From: Enterobacter sp. SA187
GTDB lineage: Bacteria > Pseudomonadota > Gammaproteobacteria > Enterobacterales > Enterobacteriaceae
NCBI RefSeq assembly: GCF_001888805.2
Contig: NZ_CP019113.1
Location: forward strand, 4,365,598 to 4,429,597
Direction: 5' to 3'
DNA length: 64,000 nt
Within the stretch, counting starts at the first letter, position 1, and each line of letters begins with the position of its first letter. A program made the translations under genes and the position numbers. Below are positions 26,020-35,973 of this stretch, piece by piece. The notes under the pieces were generated by a model. The model had not been told where the DNA came from. It made no database searches and worked only from the letters and a program-made list of their open reading frames with translations.

Positions 26020-29000
26020 TCAGACCATATTGACGTGCAGACCCTGCTGCACCAGTACATCGCCTAAGGTGTTGCTTTGTGAACTGTTGTGGTAGATGTC
26101 GAACTGCATACCATCCACCTCCCGCTGGCCGCTGATCGCCCAGATGTCGCTGTTGCCATGCACCAGATTCACGCTGTCGCCTTTACTCCCCTTGATGATC
26201 AGGTCATCTTCCGGTTTATCGGTCACCGTCAGCGCCTCGTTCAGATCCAGCGTGATGCTGTTGGTGCCCGATTTGCCCAGATCGATGATCTCGATATTGT
26301 GCACACGGGTGGCGGCGTCGATCAGGTTAAGTACCAGATCCACGCCGTCGAGCACCAGGGTATCGGTGCCTGCCCCGCCGTCGATCTCCACAAAGCCCAG
26401 GGTCGCAAGGTGAATGGTGTCATTGCCCTCGCTGCCCTGCACGCTATCGCCGCTGGCTTCGGTGCCGTCCGCCAGGGTGATGCTGACGCCTCCAATAGTG
26501 TAGGCCGCCTCCTCCGTCTGGTTGAGCGTACTATCACTTTCGGTAGTGGCAGCCGTCGCGGTAGCGCGTGCGGTCAGGGTGCTGGCCGGTGCGCTGTCAG
26601 TCTCCTGTACGGTGTTGATACTGTCTGAATGCAGCACGAAGCTGGAGTCATCCGTCGCCAGCGCCATCAGAGTGGCAGGCGGCGTGGTGGAGATGATATT
26701 CCCGCCCAGGCCGACGTTCAGATAGCCGGTGTTGCCAGCGGCATCGGTGGCGTACAGGTTAACCACGCTGGTGAGCGACAACAGGTTCAGGATGTTCAGA
26801 CCGAGGCTCAGTGTGGTGGACCAGTTGCCGTTGGCGTCCGTTATCGCGGTGGTGCTTACCGTGCCGTTGAGCAGCGACAGATGCACCACGGCATTTGCCC
26901 CCAGATTGCGCGAACCGCCGCTTAACGTTAACCCTTTGGTCAGCAGCGTCAGCGGGTTCAGGGTTGCCAGCGGGTTCCAGGTCAGCTCCGGCGTGGTAAG
27001 TTTGACGGTCACATCCGTGCTGGTGCTGTTGGTGTTGCCGACTTTATCAATGACCGACACACCCACTTTCAGCGCGCCACCGGTCAACCCTTTCAGCACC
27101 GTGCTGCTGACCGGTAACGACCAGCTGCCGTCCGGGTTCACGGTGGCGTTATAACTGGTGCCGCCCAGCGACACCACCACGCGCGAGCCGTCGGTGATGC
27201 CACCGTTAATGCGCCCGGAAATGGTCTGCGTACCGTTCGACTCCGCCACGTTCAGGAAGCCATCGTTGCCGAACAGCGAGGTCAGCGAAATAGACGGCAG
27301 GCTGTGGGTGATCACGTTCAGCAGCCCGCTGGTGCCCGCGACGTTGCCCGCCGGGTTGGTAAGCGAGGCGTTAACCGACAAGGTGCCGTCGAGCAACGCG
27401 CTGAGATCGGCTTTCGGCACCGAGACCGACCAGTTGCCGTCGGATCCCACCAGCGCCTGGTAAACCTTGTTGCCGAGCGTCACGTTCACCAGCGAGCCGA
27501 CCGCATTGGTCGCCGAGCCGGTAATGGTCTGGGCGCTGAGAATATCCGTCGCGTTCAGACCACCGTCGCCAAACAGTGAGTTGATCACCAGCGTCGGCGC
27601 CTGCTGGATGGCTACCAGCAGATTTTTGGTATCGGTGGCGACGTTACCCGCCACATCCCGCGCGGTGACGCCCACGGATAACGTACCGTCCGTCAGCCCC
27701 TGCAGGGTGGCGGTCGGCAGCGGTAAACGCCAGGAGCCATCACTGCCGACGGTGGTGTTGAAGGTCAGGCCGCCGAGGGTGACAGTCAGGGCAGTGCCTG
27801 CCGCCAGGTTAGTGGTGGTACCGTTAAGCACCTGCGCGCCCAGCAGATCCGAGAGGCTCAGATTCCCGTCGCCGAACGGCGTATTGAGGCTGACAGAAGG
27901 CAGCGCGTTGATCACGGCGTTAATCAGTTGCGAGCTGGAGCCAGGGTTTCCAACATCATCACGCACGCTGGCGCTAACGGTGACGTTACCGTCCGCCAGT
28001 CCCTGCAATACAGATGGCGGAACGTTCACCGACCAGGTACCGTTGTTGATGGTGCCCGTCAGCGTGGCAGTGCCGACGCGCACGGTCACCGTGCCGCTGG
28101 CGAGACTGGTGACGCCGCTGATGATCTGGCCTGCATCCGCTTCCGCCCGGCTCAGATAACCGTCGCCGCCAAACAGCGTGCCTGTGTTGACGCTCACCGT
28201 CGGCAGACCGGTCAGCCCCACTTTGATGGCCGGGCCATTGGTGGTGGTGGTATTGCCGTCCGGCGTCTGAATGGTGATCACAGGCGTCAGCACGCCGTCC
28301 GCCAGCGAAGCTAAATCCGCCGGGCTGACATTAATGCTGAAGGTACCGTTACCCGCCAGCACACCGGCGAAGGTTTTGGTACCGATCTGCACGCTCACCG
28401 TGGAACCGACCGGGGCCTGCGCGACGCTACCGGTAATGGTCTGCGTCAGCAGCGCATCGGCGGCGTTCAGCAGCCCGTCGCCAAACAGGGTGACGGCATT
28501 CAGCACCGGCGCGAGCAGATCCAGCGCCACGTTTGCGCCCACGGCCGCATTGTTACCGTACTGATCCGTCGCCTGCACGCTTACCGCCACGTTGCCGGTG
28601 CCCAGCCCCTGAAGCGCTGCCTGCACCGCCTCCGGCAGGGCAACGGACCATTTCCCGTTGCCGTCCACATTGGTCGTGAATGCAGTGGTATCGCCGACTT
28701 TGATGCTCAGGGTGCGGCCATTCAGCCCGGTCGCCGTACCGCTGATCACCCCGCTTAACAGTTCCGGAATGCTCAGCATACCGTCGCCAAACAGCGGATC
28801 GAGCACAATAGAAGGCTGTGCTTTTACCGCCACCGTCAGATCGGTACTGCCATTCACTACGTTGCCGAATTTATCCGTTACGCTGACCGCAAGGCCTACG
28901 GTACCGTCCGGCAGCGCGCCGAGTAACGATGGCGGCAGCGTGGCGATCCAGTTCCCCAGCGCATCCTGCGTTCCCTGAATGGTACGTCCGGCAATGGTGA

Positions 29001-32000
29001 CCACCACGCCCGCGACGTTGGCCGCATTATTCAGCCCCAGCGACACCACCTGGCTGGTGGTACTGTCGACCAGGTTGATGATGTTATCTGCCGCCACCGT
29101 AATATCGCCGATCACCGGCAGATCGGTCAGCGCCGTGCCGACGTTGATGATCTGATTAGTGGAGTTACCGTAAATATCGGTGACATCCACCTGCAATTGC
29201 AGGGTTTGCTGCGTCAGCCCGGTCCACAGATCGGGCGGCAACTGGATGCTGAATTTGCCATCGGCGCCCACCGTGGTGGTCGGGATAGTGGCGCTCACCC
29301 CGGCGATGGTCACTTTCACCGTCGCGCCGCGATAATCGCCGCTTACTTGCCCGGTCACCAGCTGCGTGATCAGCGATTCCGCCACGTTCAGCACGCCATC
29401 GATGCCAAAGACATCGTTGACCACAACGCCAAGGCCCTGGTTGAGGGCGACGTTCAGCCCGACATTGTTACTGGACGTATTACCCGCCGCGTCGGTGGAG
29501 GTGATGTTAATCACCTGAGCCCCGTCGGTCAGCGTGCGCAGCTCCAGTTCCGGGAAGGTATGGCTCCAGTTACCGTTACTGTCGACCGTACTGCTCCAGC
29601 TGAGCGGCCCGAGCGTCACTGTTACAGTGTTCCCCGGCTCGCCGCGTCCCGCCACCAGCATACCGGTGGCGGCTTCCACGGTATTCAGCACCGCCGGCAC
29701 GCTGAGCGCGTTGACCTCCAGCAGCGGCTCATCGCGTTGCACGCTGATGATCCTGCCGTCCACCGCCGGGTTGCCTGCGACATCGCTTAGCTGCGCCGTC
29801 ACCGGCGTACTGCCCGACGGCAGCGCGGCGACATCCGCCTGCGGCACCACCGTTGACCAGTTGCCGTCCGATCCTACAACCGCATAGTAAGTCTTGCCGT
29901 TGAGGGTCACCGACACCGTGCGCCCGGCTTCCGACAGGCTGGCAGTACCGCCCAGCGTCAATGGCTGACCGCTTTCGGCGGCGTTAATAATATCGTCACC
30001 GGACACCGGATTCAGGGTCAGCGTCGGGGCGAGCGTATCCACCTGCACCACCACCGAGGAGGTGGAGTTCGGCGCAGCCTGACTGGTGGCTTCAATGGTA
30101 TAGCTCGTCTGGTCCGGGAAGGCGCTGACCGGCACGCTGGTCGTCCAGGTGTTGTTGCCGTCCACCGTTGCCGTTCCCACCAGCACGCCATTTACGGTGA
30201 TGTTAAGCAGCGTACCTGCCGGGTACCCATTGCTCTGGCCGTTGACCGTGATCGCAGGCCCGGCGCTGAACTCGCTGGCGTTGATAATGTTATCGCCCGC
30301 CACCGGGTTGACCGTCACGCTGAAGGCTGGCGGTACGGTATCAATGGTGACGCCCACCGGCCCGGTGGTGGCCGGGTTGCCTGCGATATCCTGCACCGTT
30401 GCCTCAAGGGTCGTACTGCCGTTGGCGAGCGTCGCCATCTGCAACGGAGTGAGCTGTAGCGCCCAGGTATTGCCCGGCTGTACGGTGGTGGTAAAGGTCT
30501 GTCCCCCCAGCGTCACGGTGATGGTGCGCCCCACCTCCACATTGCTGGTGGTACCGGTGAGGGTTTGCAGCTGCTGGCTTTCCGTCCAGTCGAGATCGCT
30601 GTTGCCGAACGGCGCGTTCACTGAAATGGTCGGCTGGTTAAGGGCGATCACCACCGGCGTGCTGGTGCTGCCGGTATTCCGGGCATCGTCAGTGATGGTG
30701 ACGATCACGCTCTGCTGACCGCGATCGACACCGATCCAGCTGTCGCTGTCCAGCGCCAGCGTCCAGGTATTGGTCAGCGGATCGACGGTGGCGTCAAAGA
30801 TTTTGCCGCCGATGGTGACCTGTACCGTGGTGGCCGCCGGATCCCTTGAAGTAAAGGTGCCTGACAGGCTGGCCGGCGCGGTGGATTCGCTGATGTTGAG
30901 ATAATTATCGCCAAAGATCGGCGTGTTCACCGTCACGGTCGGCGCGGTAAAGGCGACGTCAAATGGCACCTGGGCGGTCTGCACGTTACCGTACTGATCT
31001 TCGGCACGCACGACGATAGTGTGCGCCGTCGCCGGATCCAGCCCCTGCAGGGTGCCAGCCGGCAGCGACACCGTCCACTGCCCCGCGGGATCGACATCAG
31101 CCACATAGGTGACGCCGTCAACATCAATGGTCACGGTGACAAACTGATTGCCGCCGCTCAGACCCGTGCTGCCGGTCAGCGTCAGCGGGCCTGCCGCCTC
31201 GCTGATATTCAGCGTCTCATCGCCGCCGAACAGGTTAGTCACGCCCGGTGTCGGCAATGCCAGCTGCGGCACAAAGGTCTGGGTGGCGGAATCCACGTTG
31301 CCATAGGCATCGCTCACCGTCACCACCACGGTCTGCGTCTGGCCGTTGGTTAAGCCGGTTAACGCCGACGGCGGCAGGGTAACGCTCCACTGGCCGTTTG
31401 CATCCACAGTCGCGCCGGTATTGTAAGGCACGCCGTTCAGGGTGACGGTGACCGTCTGCCCTGCACCAATGACCCCGGTGTTGCCGGTCAGCACCTGGCC
31501 TGCAGCCGCTTCCGAATTATTCAGCACGCCATCGGTAAAGAGCGTGCCCAGCGTCACCTCCGGCACATTATTGATCACGGCCTGGAAGTTACCGTCGCCG
31601 TTCACGATATTGCCCGCCGTATCGGTGACGATGATTTTCACCGGAATGGTGCCGTCCGGCAATGTGCCCAGCGTCCCGGCGCTGACTGGCAGGGTCCACT
31701 CGCCGTTCGCGCCTATATTCGCGTCGGTGATGGTGATAAAGGGACCGTTATTAATACTGACCTGGATGGTCTGAATACTGGCTTTATCCAGCCCGGTGGT
31801 GCCGGTGAGCGTACTGTCTGCCACTTCACTGCTGATCAGCACGCCATTACCGAAGGCCGTATCCAGCGTCGGCGTCGGCAGCACACCCGCGCGGACGTCA
31901 AAGTCCTGAGCCGGGCTGGTGTCGCTGTTGCCGGCTTTATCCGTTACGGTCACCGCCAGGGAGTAAGCGCCGTCGCTCAGCCCGGTTAAGACCGTCGATG

Positions 32001-35000
32001 GCAGCTGTACCGTCCAGTTACCGTTATTATCCACGGCGCCGTTAACCGTGATCGGATCGGTCAGGCCATTGCCGGTAATGGTGATCGCCACGGTCTGCCC
32101 GCCGCCGGTGAGGCCGGTGGTGCCGGTAAGGATCTGCCCGGTGCTGGCTTCCAGCTGATTGATGATGCCGTCAGTAAAGAGCGTCGCAGGCAGCGTCGCA
32201 TCCGGGGCCGCGCGCACCACTTCGATCCCCAGATTGCCGCTGGCCGGGTTAGCATAGGCATCGGCGGCGCTGGCAGTAATGGTGTACGGACCGTTAGCAA
32301 ACTGGTTAAAGGTGCCCGGCGCGATGGTCGCCGTCCAGTTGCCATCACTGCCAACCGAGGCAGTACCAATCTGCACGGTACCAATAAACAGCGTGATCGT
32401 CGCCCCGGCAGGCAACCCCGTTGAGGTACCGGTGATCTGCCCCACATCGGTCGCTTCTGCGGTGTTTATCATGCCATCGGTCAGCATCAGCGTATTGCCG
32501 ATGGTGATGGCAGGCAGCGTCGTGTTGCCCACATTAATCGGCAGCGGCGTGCTGGAAACGTTGCCGTCCGGATCCGTGGCGGTAAGGGTCAGCGTGGACG
32601 GGCCCTGCGGCAGCGCCTGCAACTCCTCTGCCGGAATGACAATGCTCCATTGACCCAGCTGATCGGCCCGGGTTTCGACAGGGGTACCGTTGATCGTCAG
32701 CGATACGATGGAGCCTGGCGTGGTGGTGCCGCTCAGGGTCTGGGCGACGGCGGATTCACTGATGTTAACCAGCCCATCGGACAGGAAGCTGGGATCCAGA
32801 TTGATGTCCGGCCCGACGGTATCGACACGCACCTGCTGCGTGCTGGTTGCCGGGTTGCTGGCCGCATCGCTGGCGGTGGCGGTGACCGTATAAGTCTGAT
32901 CCGCCAGCCCGCTGACCACGCTGGCGGGCACCTGCACCGACCATCTGCCGTCCGCGCCAATGCTGGCGGTATAGCTGCCTCCGCCCGGCGCCAGCGTCAC
33001 CGTCACCAGTGTGCCCTGCGCCAGATTGGTGGAGACGCCGGTAATGGCAACTGCGCCGCTGCTTTCCGGATCGCTGATAACGTTATCCCCCGCCACGCTG
33101 TCGATACTGAGCGTCGGCTGGCTGCCTGGCTGGGTGATAAAGGTAACGTTCTGCGTGGCGTCGTCGACGTTGCCCGCCGCATCGGTGACGGTCACGCGGA
33201 TCGGCTGCACGCCGTCCTGCACCGCCGCCAGGTCAGTCGCCGGAACAGCCACGCTCCAGCTGCCGTCGGCCTGCACGGTGGCCGGATAGTCAACGCCATT
33301 CAGCGTAACGGTAACGATCTGCCCCTGTTCCACATTCACCGTCGAGCCGGACACCACCAGCGGCGAACCGGCTTCGCTGGCATTAACATAGTTATCCGTT
33401 GAGATACTGTTCATGGTGACCTGCGGCGCATTCACCGGCGAGGCGTCGAGGGTAAAGCTCTCTTTGATGGTGGCACTGTTCCCTGCGCTGTCAGTCGCGA
33501 TGACCGTCATGCTTACCGGGCCATCCGGGATGCCGCTCAGCGCCCCGGCAGGCAGCGTCACGCTCCAGTCGCCGTTGGCCTGGATCAGGGCATTATAGGT
33601 CTGGCCGTTAATCTGCACGACGACGGTTTGCGGCTGCGCCGGATCGTAAGGCGTGGCGGTGCCGGTCAGCACTATCGGTCCTGCCGCTTCGGCGGCATTC
33701 ACCGTGCCGTCGCCCGCCACATCGCCCAGGGTGAGTACCGGCGGCGTTTTGTCCACCAGGATGCTGCTTTCCAGCACCGCCGCGTTACCCACGCCATCCG
33801 TAGCGGTGATCACCACCGGCACGGTGCCGTCGGTTAAACTGTTCAGCAAGGTGGAAGGGACGTTCACCGACCAGTTGCCGCTGGCATCGACGGTGGCCGT
33901 CAGCGTCTGCGCCTGAGCGCCGGAGCCGATCTGTACCTGTACCAGCTGACCTGCGCCGCTGACGCCGGTCGTACCGCTCAGCGTGCCGCCCGTCAGCGCC
34001 TCGCTGCTGTTCACAATACCGTCGGTAAAGGGCTGATTCATGGAGACGGTCGGCAGGGTGGTGGTGACAATAGTGAACTGATGACTGTTACTCACGACAT
34101 CGCCGCTGCCGTCCTGGGCCGATACGGTGAGGGTGGCGGTGCCATCGCTGATGGCGCGCGCCTCCTCTGCCGGGACGGTCACGCTCCACGCCCCGCCTGC
34201 GCCAACGGCGCCCGCGTATAGCTTGCCGTTCAGCGTCACCGTGATCGGCGTTCCTTCCGCCAGTCCGACGGAGCTGCCGCTGACCACCAGGCCACTGGCG
34301 TTATTAATATCGCTGAGGCTCACCCGATCGTCGCCGGTGAGCGGCGCAATGGAGATCGCGCTGACAGTGGTGTCAACGGTAAACGGACGGGTGGCGCTGG
34401 TGCTGTTACCCGCCGTATCGCTGACCTGTACGCTCAGCGCATAGTCACCGTCAAGCAGACCGGCCAGTTCGCCCGGCGGAATAGTGACCTGCCAGCTGCC
34501 ATCGGCGCCCACGGTGCCGGTCCAGCTGGAGCCGCCCTGGGTGACGGTCACCGTCTGGCCTGCTTCAACGTTCAGCACTTTACCGGTCAGGGTGATGGCT
34601 TCGCCGCGTTCGGCGGCGTCAATCACGTTATCCCCGGCGACCGGATCCACGGTAAGCAGCGGCTGTTTCTGCGGATCGATGCGCACGCTGATGTTATGGC
34701 TGGCGGTGGTGCTGTTTTGCGCCGCATCCGTCACGGTAACGGTAAAGGTCGCCTGCCCGTCCGGCAGCGCCTGTAGCGCCGAAGACGGAATATCGACAGA
34801 CCATACGCCGTTCGCGCCTGTCGTGGTGGTGTAAGTCTGGCCGTTAAGCACAACGGTGACCGGCTGGTCTGCGCCCGCGCCGCTGGCGACGCCGGAGAGC
34901 GTCTGGGTCGCGCCCGCTTCCGCCAGGTTAAGCGTGTCGTTAGTGGCAAAAGGATCAAAACTCAGCACCGGCGGTTCAACATCAATGTTGACGTTGATCG

Positions 35001-35973
35001 GCGTGCTGGTGGCGGTGTTACCGGCAATATCAGTCACCGTTACCGTCACCGGCAGCGGCGAATCGGTATTGGTTAAGCTGTCCAGCGCGCCGGACGGAAT
35101 GGTCACGCTCCACTGCCCGTTCTCATTGGCCGTGCCGGTAAAGGTATTACCGCCAAGATTCACGCTGACCGTCTGCCCCGGCCCGGTGACGCCGGTTTCC
35201 CCGGTCAGGGTCTGGTTCTGCTGAATTTCCGCGCCGTTCAGCACACCATCGCCAAACAGCGGGTCAGTGTTTGCCTGCGGCAGCGCATTGAGGATGAGAT
35301 TAACCGTATGGGTATCGCTCACCGTCACGCCGTTAACCACGGCGGTCGCCGTGATGGTCAGCGGGCCATCCGCCGAGCCGGACAGCGTGCCCGGGGCCAG
35401 CGTAATGCTCCAGTTGCCGTTAGCATCGACAAAACCAGGATAGGTCACGCCGTTCACCTGCACCTGCACCTCGGTGTTGAGCGGCAGACCGGCGCTGGTG
35501 CCGTTGATGGTCACCACGCCCGCTGCTTCCTGCACGCCAATATAGTCATTGCCGGAGATGATGCTGATCGCCACCGCCGTCGGGGCGCTGTCCACCGTCA
35601 CCGGATAGATGCTGTTCGTTGTCTGGCCGTAAATATCGGTGACGCTGATCTGCACCGGGTTTTCCCCCGGCGTCAGCTGATAGAGCGTGCCGGACGGGAT
35701 CAGTACCGTCCAGCTACCGTCGCTGGCCACCACAGACTGGTACGTATTACCGCCCAGCGTCACCACTACCCGGCTGCCCGACTCGGCATCGGTCGTGGTA
35801 CCGCGCAGTAACTGGTCAGTTTTGATTTCTGCCGCGTCCAGCCCGTTATTACCGGCAAAGGAGGTGACGGTGGCGGTCGGCGGCGTGGTTTTGACGTTGA
35901 TGGTCTGCTCAATAACGTGTGGGTTACCGGCGGCGTCCGTCAGGGTGACAGTCGCTAAATTCGCGCCGTCCGC
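26020..35973 (-). CDS. Giant BapA-like repeat adhesin, C-terminal part of a split gene
   Basis: The frame is open for 3317 codons from 35973; the first ATG is at 35766 (3248 residues). It consists of about 30 bacterial Ig-like repeats of roughly 95-100 residues, each with a G-x-W core such as DGNWSVTVP and an AGN-type turn, followed by a low-complexity Thr/Ala linker. The C-terminal type I secretion domain has EGNDTIHLATLGFVEIDGG and ends GDVLVQQGLHVNMV. Its own secretion pathway follows. The 5' end continues in a different frame upstream, so without that part it lacks the surface-proximal domain. It lies where Salmonella carries bapA. Confidence 0.85.
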   Translation of the reverse strand, partial: ADGANLATVTLTDAAGNPHVIEQTINVKTTPPTATVTSFAGNNGLDAAEIKTDQLLRGTTTDAESGSRVVVTLGGNTYQSVVASDGSWTVLIPSGTLYQLTPGENPVQISVTDIYGQTTNSIYPVTVDSAPTAVAISIISGNDYIGVQEAAGVVTINGTSAGLPLNTEVQVQVNGVTYPGFVDANGNWSITLAPGTLSGSADGPLTITATAVVNGVTVSDTHTVNLILNALPQANTDPLFGDGVLNGAEIQQNQTLTGETGVTGPGQTVSVNLGGNTFTGTANENGQWSVTIPSGALDSLTNTDSPLPVTVTVTDIAGNTATSTPINVNIDVEPPVLSFDPFATNDTLNLAEAGATQTLSGVASGAGADQPVTVVLNGQTYTTTTGANGVWSVDIPSSALQALPDGQATFTVTVTDAAQNSTTASHNISVRIDPQKQPLLTVDPVAGDNVIDAAERGEAITLTGKVLNVEAGQTVTVTQGGSSWTGTVGADGSWQVTIPPGELAGLLDGDYALSVQVSDTAGNSTSATRPFTVDTTVSAISIAPLTGDDRVSLSDINNASGLVVSGSSVGLAEGTPITVTLNGKLYAGAVGAGGAWSVTVPAEEARAISDGTATLTVSAQDGSGDVVSNSHQFTIVTTTLPTVSMNQPFTDGIVNSSEALTGGTLSGTTGVSGAGQLVQVQIGSGAQAQTLTATVDASGNWSVNVPSTLLNSLTDGTVPVVITATDGVGNAAVLESSILVDKTPPVLTLGDVAGDGTVNAAEAAGPIVLTGTATPYDPAQPQTVVVQINGQTYNALIQANGDWSVTLPAGALSGIPDGPVSMTVIATDSAGNSATIKESFTLDASPVNAPQVTMNSISTDNYVNASEAGSPLVVSGSTVNVEQGQIVTVTLNGVDYPATVQADGSWSVAVPATDLAAVQDGVQPIRVTVTDAAGNVDDATQNVTFITQPGSQPTLSIDSVAGDNVISDPESSGAVAITGVSTNLAQGTLVTVTLAPGGGSYTASIGADGRWSVQVPASVVSGLADQTYTVTATASDAASNPATSTQQVRVDTVGPDINLDPSFLSDGLVNISESAVAQTLSGTTTPGSIVSLTINGTPVETRADQLGQWSIVIPAEELQALPQGPSTLTLTATDPDGNVSSTPLPINVGNTTLPAITIGNTLMLTDGMINTAEATDVGQITGTSTGLPAGATITLFIGTVQIGTASVGSDGNWTATIAPGTFNQFANGPYTITASAADAYANPASGNLGIEVVRAAPDATLPATLFTDGIINQLEASTGQILTGTTGLTGGGQTVAITITGNGLTDPITVNGAVDNNGNWTVQLPSTVLTGLSDGAYSLAVTVTDKAGNSDTSPAQDFDVRAGVLPTPTLDTAFGNGVLISSEVADSTLTGTTGLDKASIQTIQVSINNGPFITITDANIGANGEWTLPVSAGTLGTLPDGTIPVKIIVTDTAGNIVNGDGNFQAVINNVPEVTLGTLFTDGVLNNSEAAAGQVLTGNTGVIGAGQTVTVTLNGVPYNTGATVDANGQWSVTLPPSALTGLTNGQTQTVVVTVSDAYGNVDSATQTFVPQLALPTPGVTNLFGGDETLNISEAAGPLTLTGSTGLSGGNQFVTVTIDVDGVTYVADVDPAGQWTVSLPAGTLQGLDPATAHTIVVRAEDQYGNVQTAQVPFDVAFTAPTVTVNTPIFGDNYLNISESTAPASLSGTFTSRDPAATTVQVTIGGKIFDATVDPLTNTWTLALDSDSWIGVDRGQQSVIVTITDDARNTGSTSTPVVIALNQPTISVNAPFGNSDLDWTESQQLQTLTGTTSNVEVGRTITVTLGGQTFTTTVQPGNTWALQLTPLQMATLANGSTTLEATVQDIAGNPATTGPVGVTIDTVPPAFSVTVNPVAGDNIINASEFSAGPAITVNGQSNGYPAGTLLNITVNGVLVGTATVDGNNTWTTSVPVSAFPDQTSYTIEATSQAAPNSTSSVVVQVDTLAPTLTLNPVSGDDIINAAESGQPLTLGGTASLSEAGRTVSVTLNGKTYYAVVGSDGNWSTVVPQADVAALPSGSTPVTAQLSDVAGNPAVDGRIISVQRDEPLLEVNALSVPAVLNTVEAATGMLVAGRGEPGNTVTVTLGPLSWSSTVDSNGNWSHTFPELELRTLTDGAQVINITSTDAAGNTSSNNVGLNVALNQGLGVVVNDVFGIDGVLNVAESLITQLVTGQVSGDYRGATVKVTIAGVSATIPTTTVGADGKFSIQLPPDLWTGLTQQTLQLQVDVTDIYGNSTNQIINVGTALTDLPVIGDITVAADNIINLVDSTTSQVVSLGLNNAANVAGVVVTIAGRTIQGTQDALGNWIATLPPSLLGALPDGTVGLAVSVTDKFGNVVNGSTDLTVAVKAQPSIVLDPLFGDGMLSIPELLSGVISGTATGLNGRTLSIKVGDTTAFTTNVDGNGKWSVALPEAVQAALQGLGTGNVAVSVQATDQYGNNAAVGANVALDLLAPVLNAVTLFGDGLLNAADALLTQTITGSVAQAPVGSTVSVQIGTKTFAGVLAGNGTFSINVSPADLASLADGVLTPVITIQTPDGNTTTTNGPAIKVGLTGLPTVSVNTGTLFGGDGYLSRAEADAGQIISGVTSLASGTVTVRVGTATLTGTINNGTWSVNVPPSVLQGLADGNVTVSASVRDDVGNPGSSSQLINAVINALPSVSLNTPFGDGNLSLSDLLGAQVLNGTTTNLAAGTALTVTLGGLTFNTTVGSDGSWRLPLPTATLQGLTDGTLSVGVTARDVAGNVATDTKNLLVAIQQAPTLVINSLFGDGGLNATDILSAQTITGSATNAVGSLVNVTLGNKVYQALVGSDGNWSVSVPKADLSALLDGTLSVNASLTNPAGNVAGTSGLLNVITHSLPSISLTSLFGNDGFLNVAESNGTQTISGRINGGITDGSRVVVSLGGTSYNATVNPDGSWSLPVSSTVLKGLTGGALKVGVSVIDKVGNTNSTSTDVTVKLTTPELTWNPLATLNPLTLLTKGLTLSGGSRNLGANAVVHLSLLNGTVSTTAITDANGNWSTTLSLGLNILNLLSLTSVVNLYATDAAGNTGYLNVGLGGNIISTTPPATLMALATDDSSFVLHSDSINTVQETDSAPASTLTARATATAATTESDSTLNQTEEAAYTIGGVSITLADGTEASGDSVQGSEGNDTIHLATLGFVEIDGGAGTDTLVLDGVDLVLNLIDAATRVHNIEIIDLGKSGTNSITLDLNEALTVTDKPEDDLIIKGSKGDSVNLVHGNSDIWAISGQREVDGMQFDIYHNSSQSNTLGDVLVQQGLHVNMV

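Noticed and set aside
26089..35811. Many plus-strand open frames of 60-250 codons across the adhesin
   Set aside because: They recur with the repeat period and are mirror products of the repetitive minus-strand gene; none has recognisable domains or ribosome binding sites.
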